Of a stretch of DNA of 64,000 nt, positions 18,205-25,314 are shown one piece after another; the first letter of the stretch is position 1; each line of letters opens with the position of its first letter. The notes below the pieces were generated by a model that worked only from the letters and a program-made list of their open reading frames with translations, had not been told where the DNA came from and did no database searches. The DNA is taken from positions 124,001 to 188,000 of the forward strand of contig NZ_OBEI01000001.1 in assembly GCF_900215515.1 (NCBI RefSeq), read 5' to 3'. A program made the position numbers and the translations under genes. The stretch is from Persephonella hydrogeniphila. Lineage in GTDB: Bacteria; Aquificota; Aquificia; Aquificales; Hydrogenothermaceae.

Positions 18205-18939
18205 CTAAAAATCACTAAAAGTTTTGTATCCTGGCAATATCTGCCTGTATATCGATTGCCTCATGAAATCTGATTTTATATAGTTGAGCTCTTCATCAGA
18301 TATACCAAATTTTGCTTTTTCATCCTTCGGGAAAATCACAAGTGCTATATTTTTGTACCATACTTTTTCAAAATCTCCTGCTGACATCACTGTATTTCCT
18401 CTTGAGGGATCGGATAAAAACACTCTGCCATTTTTTACTCCCTTAAAAATCACAAAATGTTTATAATTTCCTAAATTGATAGAAACGATAGCAGGTTTGT
18501 TAAGACTCGCAAGCTCTTTCAGATCTACCTTATAACCTGCAACCTTATAACCGAGAGCTACAGCTAATTTTTTTATATCCAGTAAAGAAAACCCTTTTCT
18601 TTTTATGATTTTTTTGACATTTCCAACTTTGAAAAGACCGTTAATCACTTGTTCTTCAGTTACATCGAGACCAAGGTAATATTTAAAAATGGTAGCAACC
18701 GTTGCAGAACCACAGCTAAAATCTAACTTCTGCCTGACTATATTTTTCATTTTTATCTCATTGAGAGGTTTTACTTTCGGCCTTATGTAAACTTTACCAA
18801 AGTTGTTACCGATAATAATAGGAACTAAAGCTGTTTTTTCCTGGGCTTTTATATAAAAAGCATGGCCAGGGAAAAGACCGGGGGATACAAGGAAAAGAAA
18901 AAAAGCTGAAAAAAATATGAATACTTTTCCCTTAGCCAT
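18205..18939 (-). CDS. Exported C39-family peptidase
   Basis: A stand-alone C39 (double-glycine) cysteine peptidase of 244 residues without the ABC-transporter part usual in bacteriocin exporters. The N-terminal hydrophobic segment (residues 6-29) suggests Sec export or membrane anchoring, placing the domain in the periplasm. The oxyanion Gln70 and catalytic Cys76 are in RQKLDFSCGSA, His161 in NYKHFVIFKG and Asp177 in LSDPSRG. Three exported proteins of the same operon carry ELxxVxG-type leader motifs, so it is likely their maturation protease. GGAGG lies 9 bases before the ATG. Confidence 0.85.
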   Translation of the reverse strand: MAKGKVFIFFSAFFLFLVSPGLFPGHAFYIKAQEKTALVPIIIGNNFGKVYIRPKVKPLNEIKMKNIVRQKLDFSCGSATVATIFKYYLGLDVTEEQVINGLFKVGNVKKIIKRKGFSLLDIKKLAVALGYKVAGYKVDLKELASLNKPAIVSINLGNYKHFVIFKGVKNGRVFLSDPSRGNTVMSAGDFEKVWYKNIALVIFPKDEKAKFGISDEELNYIKSDFMRQSIYRQILPGYKTFSDF

Positions 18940-18962
18940 GACCAGGGGCCTCCATGAGAAGA

Positions 18963-19367
18963 TTACATCCCGATATTTGATTTATTAAAGCTGTTAAGCA
19001 GATTAGAGATATTAATCGTTCCATTGTTATCTCCTTTGATAACAATAATATTTATAGGGATGTTAACAGCAGAATCTACAATATTTATGGGCATAAAAGC
19101 GTTCTGCTGGGCATTGCCAGAGAGAACTAAACTGCTGTCAAGGTTGAACTGAAGTCCACCATCATTTACAGTGATATCACCTACATCTACATTGTAAATA
19201 TTTTCTCCCACATTAAAAGTTCTAAGGTTGTCTGTATTAATAGTGAAATTAAACCCCTGAGCATATACAGAATCAAGTTCGTTATCTGATATTTCAACTA
19301 AACCACCAGCTGTAGATAAACCAAACAGCAATCCTGAACATATGACTGACATAACTAACTTTTTCAT
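18963..19367 (-). CDS. Small exported protein with ELxxVYAQG leader motif
   Basis: A 134-residue protein with a Sec signal (MKKLVMSVICSGLLFGLSTAGG) followed at 28-38 by SDNELDSVYAQG, a variant of the double-glycine leader also found in two other proteins of this operon. The rest is rich in Asn, Ile and Val (FTINTDNLRTFNVG, INIIVIKGDNNGTINIS), consistent with a beta-rich secreted protein, with no recognised domain. I chose the second in-frame ATG (19367) because AGGAGG is 8 bases upstream of it and only 2 from the first. Its upstream neighbour overlaps its beginning. Confidence 0.75.
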   Translation of the reverse strand: MKKLVMSVICSGLLFGLSTAGGLVEISDNELDSVYAQGFNFTINTDNLRTFNVGENIYNVDVGDITVNDGGLQFNLDSSLVLSGNAQQNAFMPINIVDSAVNIPINIIVIKGDNNGTINISNLLNSFNKSNIGM

Positions 19368-19369
19368 TT

Positions 19370-19699
19370 TCATTTCCTCCTGACCAAATCACCGCAAATC
19401 TGATAAATAATCATTTTTTTGTCAACAAACTGCATATGAACTCTTACATTGATAAAACCGTCGTACTGCTTACCAAATTTTTTCTTTGCCTGAGCAATAG
19501 ACCTGAGGACTGCCTCATTCATTATATTGGGAACAGTTTTATCTGTTTTTGGATATCCCATTATGTAGCTAAAACATGTATTGTCTATTACCTCGTATTT
19601 TTCAAAACCTCCGTTGCCGAAAGAAACGGTCAGTTCTTTCCCGTAAGAAAATCCTATCAAAACCCCTGTTAGCATCAATGCTGTTATCTTTTTCTTCAT
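19370..19699 (-). CDS. Small exported protein of unknown function
   Basis: A 109-residue protein with signal MKKKITALMLTGVLIGFSYG. The mature part (NIMNEAVLRSIAQAKKKFGKQYDGFINVRVHMQFVDKK) has the helix-strand pattern of small periplasmic alpha/beta proteins in which a helix of Ala/Lys repeats is followed by a strand. It lacks the leader motif of its neighbours, so it may be an accessory or chaperone rather than a substrate. AAGGAG precedes the ATG; it sits 44 bases after the repeat-protein stop. Confidence 0.7.
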   Translation of the reverse strand: MKKKITALMLTGVLIGFSYGKELTVSFGNGGFEKYEVIDNTCFSYIMGYPKTDKTVPNIMNEAVLRSIAQAKKKFGKQYDGFINVRVHMQFVDKKMIIYQICGDLVRRK

Positions 19700-19743
19700 T
19701 TTCTTTCTCCTTTAAAACGGGGGCAAAAGCCCCCTGATATTGC

Positions 19744-22332
19744 TTAGAATGTTGGTAAGCCTATACCTATACCCATACCTATATCTCCATTTCCTGCGAT
19801 GGCAGTTTCTCCGGAAGCTGTATTAGAGAAGTTAACAGCTGTTGCATTGTTAATCTGTGTAACTGAAGAACCAGATATAGTTCCTGCACTTAACATGTTT
19901 ACACCGGCGTTAACAGCTGAACCTGCAGCATTTACAAGGAGATATGTGTTTATACCAGCCTGTCCGTTATCGTTAATCTGTACAGAGTTCATATTGTTGT
20001 TCTGTTCTCCTTCGATAGAGCTGCAGTTACAGTTGTAGATATACTGCTTTTGTTTGTTTATATTTGCTGCTACAGCAAAGTCTGATGCGTCGGCGTAGTT
20101 CACATGGTTTTCTGCAGTTTGAGTGTTTGTTTGTGTTACTGTAGAGTCTGTTATGTCTCCGGTGTTCATAAGATTAAAGGCGATATTTGCAGCTGAATTT
20201 GCAATATTCGCTGTTATCAGTGTGCTGGCTACAGTCTGAGCATAATCATTAATCTGTACAGAGTTATTGTTGTTATTCTGCTCTTTTTCAGCAGGAATTA
20301 CAGCATGAATATTCTCAATCATCTGTCCAACTTCATGTTCTCCTGTTTTGTAGAAATAGCTGTTTGTCCATTCTGCGTTTCCGGCAATTGCTGTAGCACC
20401 ATTAGCTGTATTCTTAAAGTTTGACGCTACCTGTATATTGGTCTGGTTAATAAAACTACCGTTTATGTTTCCTGCATTCATCACATTAAGACCTGTGTTA
20501 ACCGCTGCAAGAGCAAAGTTTGAAAGAATCAAACTATTGACACCACTCTGTGTGTGGTCGTTAAGCTGAACAGAGTTGTTGTTGTTATCCTGATCATAAA
20601 CATATATAAGATCAGGAGGATTATCAGTTGTAAAGTTTCTTATAACCTGTGTCTGTTTATTGATATTAGCTGCTACAGCCATCGCATCGCTGTCATAAAG
20701 AGCATTTGCATTGTTTGTATGATTTGAAGCTGTCTGATTGTTTGTCTGGTTTAACTCGGTTGAAAAATCTCCTGTAGCAGGTTCTATCATTCCAACTTCA
20801 CCACCTGCCAGTACATTAACTCCTGTATTTGAAGCAGAATTAGCTATATTTTCTATGACAATACCGCTAACACCACTCTGTGCATTGCCATTAAGCTGTA
20901 CAGAGTTATTGTTGTTGTTCTGTGTACCTACTTCTGTCCAGTAGTTATTTACATCCTGTGTTATTCCTAACTCTGCATTTCCGGCACCTGCCAACAGTTC
21001 ACCTTTTGCTTTGTTATTAAAGTTAGAAGCCGTCTGAACATTAGCCTGATTCAAGCTTGAGTCTACAGTAGAACCACCAATATGCGCCAGATTAAGTCCT
21101 GTATTTACTGCAGATAGTGCTGCATTTTCCATGATCATAGCAGAAGAATCTGTCTGGGCATCTCTATTTAACTGGACAGAGTTGTTATTGTTGTTCTGAT
21201 TTTTTATCTGTGCCTTTGGATCCTTTGGATCTCTTGTACCTGTATAGTGACCGTTATCTATTATCTGCCTTTCTTTATTTATATTTACAGCTATAGCAGT
21301 TTCTGCTGATGCTTCATTGGTATGATTTGAAGCTATCTGATTGTTTGTCTGGGAGAGAGAAGATTCTTTTACATCTCCTGTAACATGAATCACATTTACC
21401 CCATTATTGGCTGATGAATTTGCTATATTTTTCAGGGTCATATAGTTTGTTTCTTTCTGGGCAAAATCGTTTAGCTGAACAGAGTTGTTGTTGTTATCCT
21501 GATCATAGATAATTACGTTTTCTGTTTTATCAGGATTATGAGAGAGGAGTGTTCCTCCGTTATTAATCATCTGTGTTGCACCTGCTTCAGCGTTGAATGC
21601 CACAGCTATAGAATCATCACCTGATGCTTCTGCATAATTATCGAAGTTTGATGCTGTCTGATTATTTATTTGCAGTCCTTCTGTTCCATCAACTCCAGCA
21701 GCAACAAAGTAGTTTTCTGCCGAGTTCACAGCAGATTGTGCTGCATTGGTTAACAGGATACCTGAGCTTCCTACCTGTCCTGTCTCATTAATCTGTACAG
21801 AGTTATTATTGTTGTACTGCTCTACAATCTCAACAGGATTTAAATCTTCTGGTTCAGTATTTACCCTTTGTGTTTCTTTATTCAGATTTCCTGCTATGGC
21901 GTTTAACTCTTCATAATGTGCATTGTTTGCATGGTTATTATGGTTTTTAGCTGTGTTTATGTTCTCCTGATGAAAACTGTTGCTATAAACTTTGTTTCCT
22001 GACGGAGGAGGTGGAGGTGGAGGAGTAACACTATCGTACAGATAGTTTGCAGTTGTGTTTACTGCAGAGTTTGCAAAAACCCCCCCATATCCTACCTCGC
22101 TTTTAACCATTCCTTCATCGTTTACCTGCACAGAATCGAGATTGTTGTTCTGGGAGTTCAGAGGTCCATGGTTTCCAAAAGTAGCGTTATGATTTTCCAC
22201 AATCTGAAGACCCTGACCTGAAACCTCTTCAAGAGCTTCATCTGATACAGCTTGTGGCTGTGCAAATGACGGTGATGATACTGCAACTGCCAGTAGGGCT
22301 GCTGCAAGTAAATTTCTTTTTGTGTGTCTCAT
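19744..22332 (-). CDS. Asn-rich repeat surface protein with C39-type leader
   Basis: An 862-residue exported protein. A Sec signal (MRHTKRNLLAAALLAVAVSS, cleavage near SFA-QP) is followed at 30-41 by SDEALEEVSGQG, a double-glycine-like leader. The rest is eight imperfect ~100-residue units, each with an Asn run plus SVQ[LIV]N; the SVQ starts at residues 67, 178, 284, 385, 477, 587, 691 and 783. A poly-Pro stretch is near residue 105. Asn ladders and ANSA.NTG repeats suggest a beta-solenoid or amyloid-like filament, although the curlin signature itself is not present. The ATG at 22332 has GGAGGT 7 bases upstream. Likely the main structural product of the operon. Confidence 0.85.
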   Translation of the reverse strand: MRHTKRNLLAAALLAVAVSSPSFAQPQAVSDEALEEVSGQGLQIVENHNATFGNHGPLNSQNNNLDSVQVNDEGMVKSEVGYGGVFANSAVNTTANYLYDSVTPPPPPPPSGNKVYSNSFHQENINTAKNHNNHANNAHYEELNAIAGNLNKETQRVNTEPEDLNPVEIVEQYNNNNSVQINETGQVGSSGILLTNAAQSAVNSAENYFVAAGVDGTEGLQINNQTASNFDNYAEASGDDSIAVAFNAEAGATQMINNGGTLLSHNPDKTENVIIYDQDNNNNSVQLNDFAQKETNYMTLKNIANSSANNGVNVIHVTGDVKESSLSQTNNQIASNHTNEASAETAIAVNINKERQIIDNGHYTGTRDPKDPKAQIKNQNNNNNSVQLNRDAQTDSSAMIMENAALSAVNTGLNLAHIGGSTVDSSLNQANVQTASNFNNKAKGELLAGAGNAELGITQDVNNYWTEVGTQNNNNNSVQLNGNAQSGVSGIVIENIANSASNTGVNVLAGGEVGMIEPATGDFSTELNQTNNQTASNHTNNANALYDSDAMAVAANINKQTQVIRNFTTDNPPDLIYVYDQDNNNNSVQLNDHTQSGVNSLILSNFALAAVNTGLNVMNAGNINGSFINQTNIQVASNFKNTANGATAIAGNAEWTNSYFYKTGEHEVGQMIENIHAVIPAEKEQNNNNNSVQINDYAQTVASTLITANIANSAANIAFNLMNTGDITDSTVTQTNTQTAENHVNYADASDFAVAANINKQKQYIYNCNCSSIEGEQNNNMNSVQINDNGQAGINTYLLVNAAGSAVNAGVNMLSAGTISGSSVTQINNATAVNFSNTASGETAIAGNGDIGMGIGIGLPTF
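19789..22155 (-). repeat. Eight tandem ~300-bp coding repeats in alternating A/B order
   Basis: Protein-coding repeats of 92-111 codons. The ends of units alternate: units 1, 3, 5 and 7 end in a NH(T/V/A)N segment followed by N(I/L)NKxxQ, while units 2, 4, 6 and 8 end in a NF(N/D/K/S)N segment followed by GN(A/G)(E/D) or NAE. The true period is therefore a two-unit block of about 205 codons repeated four times. Confidence 0.8.
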
Positions 22333-22346
22333 GACTTGTACCTCCA

Positions 22347-22559
22347 TTAGTAGTTTTTATTTTTACCGTCTGGTAAACTGCCTTTCTCATCCCAGAGGAT
22401 AATTTTCTGATTATCTTGGAAAGGAGATATAATACGAGGTTTCAGGAAACCTCCATAAACCTCTTCCAACTCAGCATCTTTTATTTCCTTTTGAGTTTCG
22501 TTTCCTGTTTGCACTGTAACAGTGATTACAGTCAGGATTACAGCTATCTTCTTGAGCAT
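22347..22559 (-). CDS. 70-residue exported peptide with double-glycine leader
   Basis: First gene of the operon. A Sec-like hydrophobic N-terminus (MLKKIAVILTVITVTVQT) is followed by EIKDAELEEVYGG (25-37), a close match to the classic double-glycine leader of C39 substrates, then a 33-residue Lys/Pro-rich C-terminus (FLKPRIISPFQDNQKIILWD). Cleavage after Gly37 would release that tail. It could be a signalling peptide, filament cap or minor subunit. The ATG at 22559 has GGAGAGGAGAGG directly upstream and lies about 18 bases from the predicted sigma-54 start site. Confidence 0.75.
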   Translation of the reverse strand: MLKKIAVILTVITVTVQTGNETQKEIKDAELEEVYGGFLKPRIISPFQDNQKIILWDEKGSLPDGKNKNY

Positions 22560-22586
22560 CCTCTCCTCTCCTTCGTTTTTTATATA

Positions 22587-22602
22587 AGCAACATGCATGC
22601 CA
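22587..22602 (-). promoter_or_regulatory. Sigma-54 (-24/-12) promoter of the C39/repeat-protein operon
   Basis: On the minus strand the sequence reads TGGCATG-CATG-TTGCT, with GG and GC separated by 10 bases. This matches the sigma-54 consensus TGGCAYR-N4-TTGCW in every key position. It lies 28 bases before the ATG of the first gene, giving a predicted 5' leader of about 18 bases that still holds the ribosome site. Confidence 0.85.
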
Positions 22603-22657
22603 GTTTGTAAGTAGTTGAAAATAAGATATTTTTTGAAATAGACCTTTTTCCAGAATC

Positions 22658-22674
22658 TGTAAAGAATTTTTACA
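22658..22674. promoter_or_regulatory. Activator site 1, TGTAAA-N5-TTTACA
   Basis: A 17-base inverted repeat TGTAAAGAATTTTTACA centred about 89 bases upstream of the predicted sigma-54 start. Same arms and spacing as two further sites at 22726 and 22744, which makes it a likely upstream activating sequence for the PilZ-type activator. Confidence 0.65.
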
Positions 22675-22725
22675 CAGAGGAGATATTCGAAAAAAAATCA
22701 GATTAACCAGATATTTATATTTAAC

Positions 22726-22742
22726 TGTAAAGATTTTTTACA
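22726..22742. promoter_or_regulatory. Activator site 2, TGTAAA-N5-TTTACA
   Basis: TGTAAAGATTTTTTACA, centred about 157 bases upstream of the predicted start and 18 bases from site 3, so sites 2 and 3 could hold adjacent activator dimers on nearly the same face of the helix. Confidence 0.65.
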
Positions 22743-22743
22743 C

Positions 22744-22760
22744 TGTAAAACTTTTTTACA
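22744..22760. promoter_or_regulatory. Activator site 3, TGTAAA-N5-TTTACA
   Basis: TGTAAAACTTTTTTACA, extending to a 10-base-arm inverted repeat (22741-22763) that contains the stop codon of the permease gene. It could also form a hairpin in the permease transcript, but no U-tract follows on that strand. Confidence 0.6.
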
Positions 22761-23814
22761 GTGTTTTTCTCAGTTTAGGATCAAGGGCGTCTCTAAGGGC
22801 GTCCCCAAGGAGATTAAAGGCAAGTATTGTTATGAATATTGCTATACCGGGAGATAAGATCCACGGATACTGTGATATTGCAGATATGCTCCTTGCAGCT
22901 GCAAGCATATTGCCCCAGCTTGAATAAGGTTCCTGAATACCGAGCCCAAGGAGAGATAAAGCACTTTCGCCAAGGATATACCCAGGGATGGAAAGTGTAG
23001 CTGCAATCAAAAGGTAGGAAAAGGTGTTAGGTATTATATGTCTTGTTATTATCCTGAAGGAGGAAGCTCCGTAGGATTTTGCAGCAAGGACAAACTCCTG
23101 CTCTCTTATAGAAAGAACCATTCCTCTTATGACCCTTGCAAGTCCTGCCCACCCGATAAACGACAGTATTATCACAATAAGAAAGTACACCTGAACAGAA
23201 GATAGAGTGATAGGAAATACAGCTCTTAGGGCAAGCATAAGATAAAATCCCGGAAAAGACATAACTATCTCAGATATTCTCATCAGGATATTATCGATTC
23301 TCCCGCCAAAATAACCTGATATCCCTCCTATAATTGCGCCTATAGTGAAAGAAACAAGGACTCCAACTATCCCGATAGAAAGGGATACTCTTCCTCCATA
23401 CAAAAGTCTTGAGAATATATCTCTTCCAAGATGATCAGCCCCAAGGAGAAATATTTTTCCTTCTTTTACTCCAAAAAGATGTAAATCTGTAGGAATTATC
23501 CCAAGCAGATAATGTTTATCCCCTCTGACAAAGAAATATATCGGATATTTTGTAGAATAATCAATTTTGTACCTTTTGAATACAGGATCTACAAGCTCGT
23601 ATCTGTAAACAAAAGGCCTTATATGGAATTTTCCCCTTTCATCAAAAAAATGTATCTGTGTAGGAGGGTGGTAAGGGGTATCTCTGTGCTGTATGTCATA
23701 TGGATAAGGTGCGATGAAATCAGCAAAGATAGCAAGAAAATAAAGAATTCCCAGAATATACAGTGAAACATAAGCAAATCTATTTTTCTTTATATAATAG
23801 ACAAGTTCCTTCAT
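22756..23814 (-). CDS. Opp/Dpp-type ABC permease (DppC/OppC-like)
   Basis: A 352-residue inner-membrane permease of a peptide or nickel-type importer. The N-terminal helix (FAYVSLYILGILYFLAIFADFIAPYPY) is followed by an unusually long periplasmic insertion (about 40-130), then ADHLGRDIFSRLLYGGRVSL and the permease core, with the EAA loop at AAKSYGASSFRIITRHIIPN. The gene overlaps the preceding degenerate GGDEF gene by 4 bases. ATPase and binding-protein genes are not in this window. Confidence 0.88.
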   Translation of the reverse strand: MKELVYYIKKNRFAYVSLYILGILYFLAIFADFIAPYPYDIQHRDTPYHPPTQIHFFDERGKFHIRPFVYRYELVDPVFKRYKIDYSTKYPIYFFVRGDKHYLLGIIPTDLHLFGVKEGKIFLLGADHLGRDIFSRLLYGGRVSLSIGIVGVLVSFTIGAIIGGISGYFGGRIDNILMRISEIVMSFPGFYLMLALRAVFPITLSSVQVYFLIVIILSFIGWAGLARVIRGMVLSIREQEFVLAAKSYGASSFRIITRHIIPNTFSYLLIAATLSIPGYILGESALSLLGLGIQEPYSSWGNMLAAARSISAISQYPWILSPGIAIFITILAFNLLGDALRDALDPKLRKTL

Positions 23815-24212
23815 TCTTTAAAATATTTCTCCAGCAGATAACCAAATTTATTTTTAGTTTTTTCTTCAAGATTTTTTATAAGCTCTTTGCAGTTTTTTCC
23901 ATCTTCAGGAAAATCTACATAAACTTCAACAACTTCTCCTTTAAAAAAGTCATATATAGCTCTGCTGATGAACTCAGCTCCTTTCTTGTCTGTTGCAGGA
24001 AGCAGGAGAAAAATATTTCCCTCAACTGTAGAAATTATATCTGTCTCTCTCAAAACTTCCTTCAGCACTTTTTCCAATTCTGAAAAAAGTTCTTTTCTTT
24101 CAGGTCTTAAAAACGCAACTGCAAACACCTCAGGACATTTAAATCTGTCTGCAAATGCTATCTGCAGTTCTATTAATTTTGAAAAATCTTCAAACAGTAC
24201 TTCTACAGCCAT
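23811..24212 (-). CDS. Degenerate GGDEF-like protein between the two permeases
   Basis: A 133-residue soluble protein. The segment LKEVLRETDIISTVEGNIFLLLPATDKKGAEFISRAI follows the GGDEF-domain pattern, with the active-site position reading VEGNIF and the I-site RETD (55-58) kept. It lacks the first half of a normal GGDEF domain. It could bind cyclic di-GMP without making it. GGGGG precedes the ATG; it starts 12 bases after the dppB-like stop and overlaps dppC-like. Confidence 0.55.
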   Translation of the reverse strand: MAVEVLFEDFSKLIELQIAFADRFKCPEVFAVAFLRPERKELFSELEKVLKEVLRETDIISTVEGNIFLLLPATDKKGAEFISRAIYDFFKGEVVEVYVDFPEDGKNCKELIKNLEEKTKNKFGYLLEKYFKE

Positions 24213-24224
24213 AGCTATCCCCCT

Positions 24225-25211
24225 TTATTTTAATACCCCCTCTATCTCCCTCTGCCTGACCCTCGGGTCAAGTTTTGCAAGTAGTATATCAGCTATAAGA
24301 TTTCCTATTATAAGCATAATAGCACCTATGTATAAACCCCCCATGACGAGATACAGATCCTGTGCCAGAACAGCATCAAGCATAAGCATCCCCATCCCCG
24401 GCCAGTTTACTATGATTTCAATAAGTGCAGCTCCAGATAGAAGACTTGCTATCTCAAAACCTAAAAGTGTAATAAACGGGTTTAGTGCATTTTTTAATGC
24501 ATGTTTATATATAACCTCCTTTTCTGGTAAACCCCTTGCCCTTGCAAACATAACATACTCAGACTGGAGGGATTCAATCATAGCACTTCTTACAAGTCTT
24601 ACAAGCCCCGCAAGGGAACCGATGGCAAGAACAAAAGCCGGAAGGGAAACATGCCATAATCTGTCGGCAATTTTACCCCATATGCTTAGCTGATCATAAT
24701 CAGGGGATGTAGCTCCACCGGTAGGAAATATACCTGTTTTTACAGCAACAAAAAGAAGCAGAAAGGCAAGAAAAAAGTTTGGTATGGACATAAATGTAAA
24801 GGAAAAAAGCTGGATAAATTTGTCTATCCATCTGTTTGGATTTAAAGCAGCCCATATACCCAGAGGAACAGCAAGTCCCCAAGCCAGAACAGCAGATGTT
24901 ATAGATAAGAAAAGGGTATTGCCAACCCTCTCTTTTATCAGCTCTAAAACAGGAACATGGTAGCTGAAAGAGTATCCCAGATCAAATTTTAAAGCATTTA
25001 CAAGCCATTTAAAGTACTGGACAAGTAAAGGTTTATCAAGTCCATAAGCCCTTTCTAACTCTTTTAATGTTTCTTTGGATATCTGGGGGTTCATTTTAAG
25101 CTGATCAAGGTAATTTCCCGGAGCAAGCTGAATAATCAAGAATGATATAAATGTTATTCCTATAACAAGAGGTATCATCTGAATAAGTCTTCTTATTACG
25201 TATAAAAACAA
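24225..25211 (-). CDS. Opp/Dpp-type ABC permease (DppB/OppB-like)
   Basis: A 328-residue permease with six predicted helices. MFLYVIRRLIQMIPLVIGITFISFLIIQLAPG is the standard start of this family, and the EAA loop MFARARGLPEKEVIYKHALKNALNPFIT is present. It pairs with the DppC-like protein to form the membrane channel. The start is TTG with GGAG upstream. It is divergent from tnpB. Confidence 0.9.
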   Translation of the reverse strand: MFLYVIRRLIQMIPLVIGITFISFLIIQLAPGNYLDQLKMNPQISKETLKELERAYGLDKPLLVQYFKWLVNALKFDLGYSFSYHVPVLELIKERVGNTLFLSITSAVLAWGLAVPLGIWAALNPNRWIDKFIQLFSFTFMSIPNFFLAFLLLFVAVKTGIFPTGGATSPDYDQLSIWGKIADRLWHVSLPAFVLAIGSLAGLVRLVRSAMIESLQSEYVMFARARGLPEKEVIYKHALKNALNPFITLLGFEIASLLSGAALIEIIVNWPGMGMLMLDAVLAQDLYLVMGGLYIGAIMLIIGNLIADILLAKLDPRVRQREIEGVLK

Positions 25212-25314
25212 CTTTTCTCCGGTTTCTACAGAGTTTATTATTACATAGTATAATGTATAATTTTTTTTAAAAACTACTTAACAAATTATATAAAAAATAT
25301 AATCAGGATAAAAA

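Noticed and set aside
19744-22332. Curlin (CsgA/CsgB) assignment for the repeat protein
   Set aside because: Asn/Gln-rich repeats look similar at first, but the unit is about 100 residues and lacks the SxxxxxQxGxxNxAxxxQ spacing, and no csgG or csgEF-type gene is adjacent.
22658-22760. CRISPR-like repeat array
   Set aside because: Three short palindromes with unequal spacing and no spacer-sized units; no cas genes in the window.
22741-22763. Terminator for the DppC-like permease gene
   Set aside because: The 10-base-arm hairpin contains the stop codon, and the minus strand beyond it is A-rich rather than U-rich. Two more copies of the same core nearby fit a protein-binding site better.
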